From NCBI GenBank assembly GCA_020634885.1, contig JACKAW010000005.1:1-64000 (forward strand): 64,000 bases of DNA. The letters are read 5' to 3'. Shown here in pieces: positions 34,449 to 42,836 of the stretch (the stretch's first letter is position 1; every line of letters begins with the position of its first letter). The DNA is from Anaerolineales bacterium (GTDB lineage: Bacteria; Chloroflexota; Anaerolineae; Anaerolineales; Villigracilaceae). The notes under the pieces are model-generated. The model was not told the DNA's origin. It worked only from the letters and a program-made list of their open reading frames with translations, and made no database searches. Position numbers and translations under genes: made by a program.

Positions 34449-34676
34449 GCAGATTTAAGCAATTTTTCCAAAAGTTATCCACAGTTATCCCCACTCTATT
34501 GGCGTTTTTTCCACAGAAATTGGGCGTTTTTAACAAAAATTCGCATTAAACCGTTTGAGTTATCCACATTTGATAGGTAGTTACCCACAGGTTTTCCTGA
34601 ATTTATGCACAGAAATGCCGCTTGAAATGCTTGTTTTTCCACTACTTTTCCACAAAATGATACTCAGAAACCCACA
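34335..34676 (+). other. helically phased array of DnaA-box-like 9-mers
   Basis: Five exact TTATNCACA sites start at 34335, 34412, 34475, 34560 (TTATCCACA) and 34603 (TTATGCACA). Near matches start at 34368, 34391, 34433, 34464, 34485, 34507, 34581, 34635, 34646 and 34668. All are on the + strand. The start-to-start distances are 33, 23, 21, 21, 31, 11, 10, 22, 53, 21, 22, 32, 11 and 22, each close to a whole number of helical turns. The one long gap (34516-34559) is A/T-rich. The array spans the 3' end of the reductase gene and the following 245-base intergenic region, which holds no gene. It could be a replication origin or a DnaA-binding/titration locus. Confidence 0.65.
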
Positions 34677-34693
34677 GTAGGCAGAACTTGAAG

Positions 34694-35236
34694 ATGAAAC
34701 CAAATGATTTCAAGAAACCAGAGAGGTTGGACAGGGAAGTGGTGTACCAGAGCCGCTGGGTGAATCTGTACAAAGATACGGTGAAGTTCCCGAATGGCTA
34801 TGTGATCGATAAATACCACCTGCTGGATTTTGAACGTGAGGCGGTTGCCGCCCTGATGGAAAATGCAAAGGGCGAGGTGATGTTCGTGCGTGTGCCGCGT
34901 TATGCGAGCGGAACGGCAGAGTGGGAAATTCCCGCCGGGGGCATGGAAATGGGTGAGAGCATTCCCGATGCTGCCCGCCGCGAATTATTGGAGGAGACGG
35001 GCTTTACCTCTAGTGATTATCAATTGATCTACACATACTACCCAATGAACGGGAATGCAAACCAGGTATTTCATATCGTTTTCTGCAAGGCGGGTGAAGC
35101 CGTGCAGGGGTTTGATGAAAACGAAGTTGCCGAAGCGCGCTGGTTTAATAAAGAAGAGATCAGGCAATTGCTCAAAGACAATAAGGTTGTGGATGGCTTT
35201 AGCCTGACCACCTTGTTGTTGTGGCTGCAAAGTTGA
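34694..35236 (+). CDS. NUDIX hydrolase, ADP-ribose pyrophosphatase-like
   Basis: A 180-residue NUDIX protein. The box GGMEMGESIPDAARRELLEETGF (about residues 72-94) is complete, with the REXXEE glutamates that bind Mg2+. Family members with this length and the nearby WEIPAGG usually hydrolyse ADP-ribose or nucleotide sugars. ATG 34694 is chosen over the TTG at 34688. It follows the DnaA-box-like array directly. Role in nucleotide-sugar turnover is possible but unproven. Confidence 0.85.
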   Translation: MKPNDFKKPERLDREVVYQSRWVNLYKDTVKFPNGYVIDKYHLLDFEREAVAALMENAKGEVMFVRVPRYASGTAEWEIPAGGMEMGESIPDAARRELLEETGFTSSDYQLIYTYYPMNGNANQVFHIVFCKAGEAVQGFDENEVAEARWFNKEEIRQLLKDNKVVDGFSLTTLLLWLQS

Positions 35237-35268
35237 AAAATTCTGTCATCTAAATAAGGAGAGACAAA

Positions 35269-36336
35269 ATGGAATTCAAGATCAATAATCACACTGTCGG
35301 TTTGAACCACCCCACCTACTTTATTGCCGATATTGCTGCAAACCATGATGGAGACCTGGAGCGTGCCAGGCAGCTTATTCGCCTCGCTAAAGAAGCAGGG
35401 GCAGATGCTGCCAAATTCCAGCATTTTCAAGCTCCGAAGATCGTTTCTGATTACGGCTTTAATCACATGAATTCAAAAGTGAGCCATCAAGCTACATGGA
35501 AGAAATCCGTCACCGAGGTATACGCGGCGGCATCTGTCTCACAGAGTTGGACGCCCATCCTCAAAGAGGAATGTGACAAGGTTGGTATCGACTTTTTTAC
35601 ATCTCCCTACGATTTTGAATCCATTGAACATGTTGATCCGTACATACCAGCGTTCAAGGCAGGCTCCGGTGAAATTGACTGGATCGAGGCGCTCGTTCAC
35701 ATGGCATCGAAAGGCAAACCGATGATCATTGCCAGCGGCGCTGCCGATATTGCAGATGTGCAGCGTGCCGTCCATGCGATTCTCAAGGTTAATAAACACC
35801 TGTGTTTAATGCAGTGCAATACCAATTACACTGCCAGCCTCGAAAACTACGACCACATTCATTTGAATGTATTAAAGACCTACGCAGCCATGTTTCCTGA
35901 TGTAGTGCTTGGACTTTCCGATCACACACACGGCAATGCGACAGTTCTGGGGGCGGTGACCCTTGGTGCGCGCATGGTTGAACGTCACTTTACCGATAGC
36001 AATGATCGTGAGGGACCAGACCACAAATTTGCATTGAACCCCGCCGCGTGGGCGCACATGGTCGAAGAGACGCGTCAACTTGAACGGGCGTTGGGTTCGG
36101 CAGATAAAGTTATTGGCGGCAATGAGCAGGAGACCAAGGTGGTGCAGCGCCGTTGCCTGCGTGCGGCACGCGATATTAAGGCGGGTGAAACCTTTACCCG
36201 CGATATGATCGATGTGCTGCGCCCCGCCACGCCGGGCGCGGTCAAACCGTATGAGATCGAAAACGTCATCGGTACAAAGGCGCTGGTGGATATGCCCGTG
36301 GGCAGGGAACTCCGCTGGTTGGATTTGGGCGCTTAA
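35269..36336 (+). CDS. NeuB-family nonulosonic acid synthase
   Basis: A 355-residue protein with two domains. The TIM barrel has FIADIAANHDGDLERARQLI, DAAKFQHFQAPKI and FFTSPYDFESIEHVDPYIPAFK, followed by the metal-binding His region (GLSDHTHG). The C-terminal SAF/antifreeze-like domain (residues about 295-350) ends with IGTKALVDMPVGREL. It condenses a 6-carbon N-acetyl sugar with PEP to a nonulosonic acid (sialic, legionaminic or pseudaminic type). AGGAGA lies before the ATG. No CMP-nonulosonate synthetase is in the window, so which acid is made cannot be said. Confidence 0.82.
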   Translation: MEFKINNHTVGLNHPTYFIADIAANHDGDLERARQLIRLAKEAGADAAKFQHFQAPKIVSDYGFNHMNSKVSHQATWKKSVTEVYAAASVSQSWTPILKEECDKVGIDFFTSPYDFESIEHVDPYIPAFKAGSGEIDWIEALVHMASKGKPMIIASGAADIADVQRAVHAILKVNKHLCLMQCNTNYTASLENYDHIHLNVLKTYAAMFPDVVLGLSDHTHGNATVLGAVTLGARMVERHFTDSNDREGPDHKFALNPAAWAHMVEETRQLERALGSADKVIGGNEQETKVVQRRCLRAARDIKAGETFTRDMIDVLRPATPGAVKPYEIENVIGTKALVDMPVGRELRWLDLGA

Positions 36337-36344
36337 TAAAACAT

Positions 36345-36374
36345 ACAGGAGCGGTCTCACCAGTCCGCTCCTGT
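36345..36374 (+). terminator. 10-bp hairpin without T-run
   Basis: ACAGGAGCGG (36345-36354) pairs with CCGCTCCTGT (36365-36374) around a 10-base loop. It lies between the NeuB-family gene and the next GT2 start at 36383. The missing T-run argues for attenuation or RNA stabilisation over full termination. Confidence 0.45.
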
Positions 36375-36382
36375 GCATAACT

Positions 36383-37312
36383 ATGACACTCGTTTCCATT
36401 ATCACCCCCTCGTACAATCAGGCGAAATACCTTGAGCAGACGATTCTTTCCGTCTTGCATCAGGAGTATTCCCGCATTGAATATATCGTAATAGATGGTG
36501 CTTCCACCGATGGCAGCGTGGATATCATCAAGAAGTATGCGGGTAAATTGACGCATTGGGAGTCGGTAAAAGATAAGGGTCAAGCCGACGCCATCAACAA
36601 AGGTTTTGCCCGTGCCACGGGCGAGATCATTGCATGGCTCAACTCAGATGATTACTACCTGCCGGGTACGGTCAGTGCGGCGGTGAAGGTTTTTGAAGAA
36701 AACCCCGATGTGGTGTTGGTGTATGGCAATATGCTTGCGGTGGATGAGAACGGGCAGACCTTTAATACCCTCACCTACAAACAGCTTACCCTTGAAGATC
36801 TGATCTGCTTCCAGATCATTGGTCAGCCTGCCGTGTTTATGCGCCGTTCCGCGCTGCAAAAAACAAGCGGACTTGATCCCGCTTTTCATTTTCTACTTGA
36901 CCATTTGCTTTGGATCCAAATTTCCAAACATGGAAAGGTTTTGCATGTAAACCAAACCTGGTCTGCGGCGCGATACCATGCCGAAGCCAAGAATGTTGCC
37001 AAAGCCGCCGAGTTCGGGCGCGAGGCGTTCTGCATTTTGGAGACCATCGCAAAGGATATAGACCTGACCGCCACCTTGCATAAAATAGACCGCCGCGCGC
37101 ACGCCTCCGCTTTTCGTGTGGATGCACGTTACCTGCTCGATGGCGGCTTGCCCGCACAGGCATTGCAGGCGTGGTTTCGGGCGTTGTTCATTTATCCACC
37201 GGTGGCGCTGAAGCGCATGAATATTTTTGTTTCAAGCCTGTTGAATCTCTCGGGGTTAAATAAATTGCGCCAGTTTTTTTTACTGGCGCGAAGAAAAAAA
37301 CATTCCAGCTAA
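36383..37312 (+). CDS. GT2-family glycosyltransferase
   Basis: A 309-residue GT-A enzyme starting MTLVSIITPSYNQAKYLEQTIL. VIDGASTDGS is the nucleotide-binding loop and AWLNSDDYYLPG carries the DXD-type motif. ATG 36383 is selected; upstream in-frame sequence reads through the hairpin and the previous gene. It is a paralogue of the GT2 at 42837, with nearly the same first 90 residues. A GCGCCAGT/ACTGGCGC hairpin lies at 37267-37289 inside its last codons. It ends the rightward block, facing a leftward gene 7 bases away. Confidence 0.85.
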   Translation: MTLVSIITPSYNQAKYLEQTILSVLHQEYSRIEYIVIDGASTDGSVDIIKKYAGKLTHWESVKDKGQADAINKGFARATGEIIAWLNSDDYYLPGTVSAAVKVFEENPDVVLVYGNMLAVDENGQTFNTLTYKQLTLEDLICFQIIGQPAVFMRRSALQKTSGLDPAFHFLLDHLLWIQISKHGKVLHVNQTWSAARYHAEAKNVAKAAEFGREAFCILETIAKDIDLTATLHKIDRRAHASAFRVDARYLLDGGLPAQALQAWFRALFIYPPVALKRMNIFVSSLLNLSGLNKLRQFFLLARRKKHSS

Positions 37313-37319
37313 ATTTTAT

Positions 37320-38840
37320 TTAGGGGGAACATGCTTTATAAACTGTCCATGTATCGATCTCGTGGAAGGGACAGTATTGAGCCCGCAACGCCTCAGACTT
37401 TTGACTGATCTCATCAGATGAGATCGGGAACGTAAATAGCGGTGTGTCTGTTCCGGTATCGATCACAAGGCGGGGCGGGGTGTTGAGTACATCGTTCAGA
37501 AACTCAAGAACCATTGCCTCGGTAGCGTAATCTTCGTTCTGTAAAGGATATTGATAGACAAAACGGGTGGGGCTTTTGCGCTGTGCAAAAAAATTCACGG
37601 ATGTTTCCGCACCCCACACTAAAACGGTATCTCCTTCATTTGTCATCTTTTGGATAAACACAATCGCGGCATCATCCCTGTTCTTTCTGTAGATATAGGT
37701 CTGGTCGAGGTAGTTATCGAAGTAACTCCACGCGAACCCACTAAGGACGAGCAGGGCAGATGCGGCTCGTACCCAAGCCGGTAACTGCCAGCGCGAAATG
37801 ACCTTTACCACGCTCCAAACAACCACCGATGCAAGCACAGCAAACGCCGGAAGCAATGTCATGTAGTAGTGAAAAAAGGTCTTTGTCGTAATGGAGGCAA
37901 GGTACAACTCAATCGGCAGGTCAATTAAGACGACTGTCAGGAGGGGAATGCTTTCTTTGGGCAGGAATCTTTTTGTCAGGGTGAAGATCAATGCCAGGGT
38001 AAAACCGAGCAGCCCGAACTGAGTCAGACCGGTAAATGTCAGCGGGCGGAGTCCGCGCAGCAGGGAGTCGAATCGTTGGGCAAGGTCCGCTCCGCCTCTT
38101 CCTGCATAGACGAAGTTGTATTCGAATACTGCGCTCCAAAATTGTGGAAAGGCTCCCTGCACAAAGAAGAAGCCGATGATGAAGACTGTCACTGCCAGCG
38201 CACCGGCGCCGATTGAAAGAATTTCACGCACCCACACGTTGAATGTGCGGGCTGAAAAATGTTTGGCTGTGAGGTAGAGGACGATAGCCGCCCACATGCC
38301 AATGGTGGTTTGTTTGGTGAAGAAGGCAAGCGCGCCCAATGCGCCGATGGTGAGGAAACGTGTGCGGTCTTTGATTTGGGCGGGGAAAACCAGCAGCCAT
38401 AACGCTGCGAACTGCATGGGTAACGTTAATTCGGTGGTGTAGTTGCCGCCTTGCAAAACGCCGACCAGTGAGAGCATCCATAACAGCAGGCTGAACACGG
38501 CAGGGAACGTACCGAAGTATTTTTTGATCAGTTGATAGCCCAGCCATGCCGCAATGAAAAGGAATGCGAGTTCCAACACCCACACGCCCCAGCGTGAGCC
38601 GCCGCCCAACGCCAACCCCAATGCGTTGATGTAAAAAATGACCGGCGGTTTGTGATCCCATACATCGCGGTAGGGCAGTTCGCCGTTTAGAATGCGCCAG
38701 CCGATGTAAAGGAAGACGCCCGGGTCACGAAAGGTGAGCGGCATGTTCAACGGGCTGGCGGGTAAAAGCACCCCCAACACACCGATGAGGACGAGTAGTT
38801 TTTCCCAGGAATTATTTATGAAAGATTTTATGGATTGCAT
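37320..38840 (-). CDS. GT39/ArnT-like membrane glycosyltransferase
   Basis: A 506-residue polytopic protein. RDPGVFLYIGWRILNGELPYRDVWDHKPP is the acidic first extracytoplasmic loop of PMT/GT39 enzymes, followed by about ten helices and a short soluble tail. It should transfer a sugar from a polyprenyl phosphate. It is transcribed against its neighbours, alone, from the short divergent spacer with the gene at 38920. No good ribosome-binding site precedes its ATG. Confidence 0.82.
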   Translation of the reverse strand: MQSIKSFINNSWEKLLVLIGVLGVLLPASPLNMPLTFRDPGVFLYIGWRILNGELPYRDVWDHKPPVIFYINALGLALGGGSRWGVWVLELAFLFIAAWLGYQLIKKYFGTFPAVFSLLLWMLSLVGVLQGGNYTTELTLPMQFAALWLLVFPAQIKDRTRFLTIGALGALAFFTKQTTIGMWAAIVLYLTAKHFSARTFNVWVREILSIGAGALAVTVFIIGFFFVQGAFPQFWSAVFEYNFVYAGRGGADLAQRFDSLLRGLRPLTFTGLTQFGLLGFTLALIFTLTKRFLPKESIPLLTVVLIDLPIELYLASITTKTFFHYYMTLLPAFAVLASVVVWSVVKVISRWQLPAWVRAASALLVLSGFAWSYFDNYLDQTYIYRKNRDDAAIVFIQKMTNEGDTVLVWGAETSVNFFAQRKSPTRFVYQYPLQNEDYATEAMVLEFLNDVLNTPPRLVIDTGTDTPLFTFPISSDEISQKSEALRAQYCPFHEIDTWTVYKACSP

Positions 38841-38919
38841 GATCGTTTGATTCTTAAAATTATAACCTCGGCATACATAAAAACACCCTCATAAACCTGC
38901 GTTACAATTGATTCACGAT
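38841..38919. promoter_or_regulatory. short divergent intergenic region
   Basis: A 79-base spacer between two oppositely transcribed membrane protein genes. A TATAAT for the leftward gene is at 38864-38859 on the - strand, with no convincing -35. For the rightward gene TACAAT (38903-38908) is a weak -10. I see no other motif. Confidence 0.35.
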
Positions 38920-40413
38920 ATGCAAGAAACAACATCATTCTTCCCCACAAAAACCACGCGGATCGCCGCCCTGCTGTTCATCTTCATCCTTGGCATCGCT
39001 ATCCGACTGGTAGACCTGACCGACCTGCCGCTCGACTTTCACTCCACGCGCCAGTTGCGTTCTGCCATCAAAGCGCGCGGCATGTACTACGAACATCTCA
39101 CCACTATAGACCCCGAACTGCGTGCCTTTGCAACCCAACAGGCAAAAGTTCTCACCACCCTTGAACCTGAAATTCTCGAAAACCTGGTTGCCTACACCTA
39201 CCGCTTTACTGGTGAGCAACTATGGGTGGCGCGCATCTACTCTTCGCTATTTTGGCTTATTGGCGGCATCTTCATCTACCTGCTTGCCCGCCGCCTCACC
39301 ACCGAAGACGGCGCCATCGCCGCCGCAGCCGTCTACCTCTTTTTGCCTTATGCCGTTATTGCCAGCCGCAGCTTTCAGCCTGATCCGCTCATGACCATGT
39401 TCATCGTCATGTTCTACTGGGCGATCTATGAATGGACTCAACGTTCCAATTGGAAGTTCACAATTCTTGCCGGTCTATTTGGCGGGCTTGCCATCTTCAT
39501 CAAATTCCCAGCCGCCATCTTCATTGGCTCCGCAGGCTTGGGAGCGGCACTCAGCCGCAAAACCATAAAAGAAGCGCTTAAAGACCCGCAAGTCTACGCA
39601 ATGGCTTTGCTGGGCATCCTCCCAGCATTGGCATATTTTCTTTACGGCAGGTATACCGGCGCACTCGATAATCAATTCGGCGGACGGTTCATCCCCGCAC
39701 TATTTATCAGCCCGTCTTTTTACATCGGCTGGATCAACATGCTCAACAACGTGACCGGCGGCGTGACGTTAATGCTCGCCCTGCTCGGCTTGTTCTTTTT
39801 TGATAAAGAAAAGCAACGCTTCATTTTTGGACTTTGGGGCGGGTACGCCCTCTTTAGCTTTTACTTTAACTTTCACATTCACACTCACGATTACTACTCC
39901 CTGCCGTTGATTCCCATTACGGCAGTATCGCTTGCACCTCTGGCAGGTCAGCTTCTCTCCAAACTTGCCGAATTCACCCAAACAAAATTCTTGCGCCTTT
40001 CTGCTTTGTTCTTTCTTCTTTTTGGTATTACCGCATCACTCTGGAGTACCCGCAACCAACTCACCACCGTAGACTACCGCCCCCAAGCCGAAATGTGGGC
40101 AGAGATAAAAAAAATCACCGGCATTTATTCACTTGCCGGGCTTACGCAGGATTATGGAATGCGGGCGACTTATTTTGGTACACGCTATATCACCGTCTGG
40201 CCCTCCTACGGCGACCTGCTCTACAGCCAGACCCGCAGTGGCGCACAAGCCGAGTTCGATAAACAATTTGAGCAAGTTTCAGGAAAAAAAGATTTCTTCA
40301 TCGTCACCGACTTTGAAGACCTCGCTCACCAACCCCTTCTCGCCGAAGCATTAAAGTACTACCCCGTCTTCGCCCAAGGTGAGGGGTACATCCTCTATCA
40401 ACTTCAACCATGA
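38920..40413 (+). CDS. GT39-like membrane glycosyltransferase
   Basis: A 497-residue polytopic protein. ATG 38920 is chosen over TTG 38908. After the first helix comes RLVDLTDLPLDFHSTRQLRSAIKARG. It is followed by IASRSFQPDPLMTMFIVMFYWAIYEW, whose PDP replaces the usual acidic patch. About ten helices follow, then a soluble tail that is rich in Tyr and Gln. It heads the fourth glycan block. The next gene starts 13 bases downstream. Confidence 0.75.
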   Translation: MQETTSFFPTKTTRIAALLFIFILGIAIRLVDLTDLPLDFHSTRQLRSAIKARGMYYEHLTTIDPELRAFATQQAKVLTTLEPEILENLVAYTYRFTGEQLWVARIYSSLFWLIGGIFIYLLARRLTTEDGAIAAAAVYLFLPYAVIASRSFQPDPLMTMFIVMFYWAIYEWTQRSNWKFTILAGLFGGLAIFIKFPAAIFIGSAGLGAALSRKTIKEALKDPQVYAMALLGILPALAYFLYGRYTGALDNQFGGRFIPALFISPSFYIGWINMLNNVTGGVTLMLALLGLFFFDKEKQRFIFGLWGGYALFSFYFNFHIHTHDYYSLPLIPITAVSLAPLAGQLLSKLAEFTQTKFLRLSALFFLLFGITASLWSTRNQLTTVDYRPQAEMWAEIKKITGIYSLAGLTQDYGMRATYFGTRYITVWPSYGDLLYSQTRSGAQAEFDKQFEQVSGKKDFFIVTDFEDLAHQPLLAEALKYYPVFAQGEGYILYQLQP

Positions 40414-40426
40414 AAAGGGGTTTTGC

Positions 40427-41911
40427 GTGAAACCTAACCAAAATAAATCTCAAATTATTTTTTTACAGTACGGGCTATGGATTTGTATTTTTGCATTTTG
40501 GTTCGCGGTCAGTTTGTACACCCGTCTTGGGGTGTATTCCCGCTATATGTCTGATGATTATTGCGAAACTTCACGTGTGATGAGTTCATCAAATCCGCTA
40601 AGCGCGGTGACTGAAAGATACATAAGTGATTTCTGGCCCCGTGCCAGCATGAGATACTCCAACCTGTTTTTTGTGGGTGTCAGTGAAATGCTGGGTGAGA
40701 ATGCTATGCAGATCACCATTCCAAGCCTGATCCTTCTCTGGGTAGTTGGTTTAACTTTATCCATGCGCGAACTTCGTAAATTCTTAGATCTCGCTCTGCC
40801 CATTCAAGTTGACTTATTTGCAGGCGGCTTCTTGGCATTTTTCACCATCCTGCTTTCCCCTAACCCCTTTCAGACCTTTTACTGGCGTTCCGCCGCCATG
40901 ACACACTTTGCCCCGCTGGTCTTTGCAAGTTTCCTTGCCGCGCTGCTTTTAAGAAGTGCGCGAACTTTGCAAAAACATTCCCCGGTTCTTTATGGCGTTG
41001 TATTTTTTACAACCTTTGTCATTGCAGGTTTTTCCGAGCCGCCTGCCACGGTGATGGTAACGGTATTTGGCTTGATAATAGTTGCTGCATATTTGTGGGA
41101 TCGATCGTCCAACAAAGCGCAGAAACTCGCGCTTGTCACTTCAGCATTACTGGGTGCCTTTGCTGGCATCATTGCAATGCTTGCCTCTCCTGCCATTACT
41201 CCGGTGGATGGGGCAGAAAAGACTGGCATTGTGACCGTTTTGCTCAACTCTTTTATTTACAGTTTTCAATTCCTGTTGGATGCGGTTAAATCTTCGCCCC
41301 TGCCCTTTGTCATAATTTTTACGCTTGCTTTACTGGCTGCCTGGTTATACAGTGAGCCCAAAGATGTAAATAAAAAAAGCCTGGTCATTCAACTGATGGT
41401 TTTACCTTTCCTTTTGTGGGTGCTGATCGCCTCCAGTTTTGCTCCCAGTGTATTTGGGCAAGGCTACCCCGTAGAACGGGCTCGCTTATTGGGGATCGTC
41501 TTGTCAGTGGGAGCGACAGCAATACTTGGCGTTCTTTTGGGAAGGTTGGCTTCTACGTGGAAAGCACTGAGCTGGTCAGACACTCTGCAATGGACGGCAC
41601 TGGTTCTTTTCTTTTTAATTGGCACAGTTTACCCTCTTCGCCGCGCACTGGTTTTGTATTCTGAAACCATCCCTGAGTACAGCCTTCGCGCAGAATATTG
41701 GGATGCCCGTGAAATGATGATCAAAGATCAAGCCGCCAGCGGCGAAATGGATATTGTCATTCCCGGCTTTGAAGGCATTTACGGCGTAAAAGAATTAGAC
41801 TCCAGACCCGATTTCTGGTTCAATCGCTGTGCTGCCGATATTTATGGCGTGAATTCCATCCGCACGATCAGCTACGACCCCGCAGATTTGGAGAAACTAT
41901 TAGGTGAATGA
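40427..41911 (+). CDS. polytopic membrane protein, DUF6056-like
   Basis: A 494-residue protein with about ten helices. GTG 40427 is chosen because AAAAGGGG lies just upstream and the longer frame begins in the previous gene. SRYMSDDYCETSRVMSSSN near the N-terminus is an acidic loop, like that of GT-C proteins annotated as DUF6056 or GtrII-like. The C-terminal 60 residues (ASGEMDIVIPGFEGIYGVKELDSRPDFW) are soluble. Function unproven; a sugar transfer on the outer face is the likely role. Its stop overlaps the sulfotransferase start by 8 bases. Confidence 0.65.
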   Translation: MKPNQNKSQIIFLQYGLWICIFAFWFAVSLYTRLGVYSRYMSDDYCETSRVMSSSNPLSAVTERYISDFWPRASMRYSNLFFVGVSEMLGENAMQITIPSLILLWVVGLTLSMRELRKFLDLALPIQVDLFAGGFLAFFTILLSPNPFQTFYWRSAAMTHFAPLVFASFLAALLLRSARTLQKHSPVLYGVVFFTTFVIAGFSEPPATVMVTVFGLIIVAAYLWDRSSNKAQKLALVTSALLGAFAGIIAMLASPAITPVDGAEKTGIVTVLLNSFIYSFQFLLDAVKSSPLPFVIIFTLALLAAWLYSEPKDVNKKSLVIQLMVLPFLLWVLIASSFAPSVFGQGYPVERARLLGIVLSVGATAILGVLLGRLASTWKALSWSDTLQWTALVLFFLIGTVYPLRRALVLYSETIPEYSLRAEYWDAREMMIKDQAASGEMDIVIPGFEGIYGVKELDSRPDFWFNRCAADIYGVNSIRTISYDPADLEKLLGE

Positions 41912-42827
41912 TCTAACCCCCATCCTCGTTACTGGCTCACACCGCAGCGGCACCACCTGGGTTGGCAAAATGCTCGCCGCCGATTCAGATGTTGCCTACG
42001 TCAGCGAACCGCTCAATGTACATCACCGCCCTGGTGTGTATCGTACACCCGTTAAACATTGGTATACCTACATCACAGACGAGAACGGCGCGGATTATTT
42101 GCCCGCATTTGATGAACTGCTTGATTTCAAATATCACACGGTGCGAGAAGTTCTATCCCTGCGCTCGTTCAGAGACTTCCTGCGCATGGGGCGTGATTTC
42201 CATACTTTCTTCAACGGCAGTATGCGCGGACAGCGCGTACTCATCAAAGACCCATTTGCAGTTTTCTCCACACTCTGGTTTGAGAAGCAGTTGCATTGCA
42301 AGGTTGTCATCACCACCCGCCACCCCGGCGGATTTGTCAGCAGCCTCAAACGCCTCGGCTGGAATTTTGATTTTGGGAACTTCCTCGATCAACCGCTCTT
42401 CATGCGTGACCATCTTGAAGGTGACCGCGCTGCGATGGAATCGATGCCCAAAGATGATCTTGTTGGGCAGGCGGCGCTTCTTTGGAAAATAATCTACCGC
42501 TTCGTTGCCTCGACCCGGGCTGGGTACCCCCGCTTCAACATTGTGCGCCACGAAGACCTTTCCCGCGACCCCGTTGGCGGATATCAAACGTTATACCAAT
42601 CCCTCAACTTGGACTTCACCGACCGCGTCCGCGATATTATTCAAAATTCCAGCAGTTCCGAGAACCCTGCCAAACTGGCAAAAAACAAAACACACTCTGT
42701 CAAACTCGATAGCCGCGCCAACCTCGATAACTGGAAGAAAATTCTCACCACCGAAGAGATTCAGCGTGTGCGCAAGATGACCGAAGGCGTTTCTGAAACC
42801 TTCTACTCAGACAAAGAGTGGGAATAA
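41904..42827 (+). CDS. sulfotransferase
   Basis: A 307-residue PAPS-dependent sulfotransferase. ILVTGSHRSGTTWVGKML near the N-terminus is the 5'-phosphosulfate-binding loop. VVITTRHPGGFVSSLKRLGW is the 3'-phosphate-binding segment with the conserved Arg and Ser. Start GTG overlaps the upstream stop. It probably sulfates a sugar of the polysaccharide, since its neighbours are a GT2 and a Wzz-like protein; a lipid or protein acceptor is possible. Confidence 0.85.
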   Translation: MNDLTPILVTGSHRSGTTWVGKMLAADSDVAYVSEPLNVHHRPGVYRTPVKHWYTYITDENGADYLPAFDELLDFKYHTVREVLSLRSFRDFLRMGRDFHTFFNGSMRGQRVLIKDPFAVFSTLWFEKQLHCKVVITTRHPGGFVSSLKRLGWNFDFGNFLDQPLFMRDHLEGDRAAMESMPKDDLVGQAALLWKIIYRFVASTRAGYPRFNIVRHEDLSRDPVGGYQTLYQSLNLDFTDRVRDIIQNSSSSENPAKLAKNKTHSVKLDSRANLDNWKKILTTEEIQRVRKMTEGVSETFYSDKEWE

Positions 42828-42836
42828 ATCCGTTCC

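Noticed and set aside
37267..37289. GCGCCAGT/ACTGGCGC hairpin as terminator between convergent genes
   Set aside because: It is inside the coding end of the GT2 gene, and neither strand has a T-run after the stem, so termination there is not supported.
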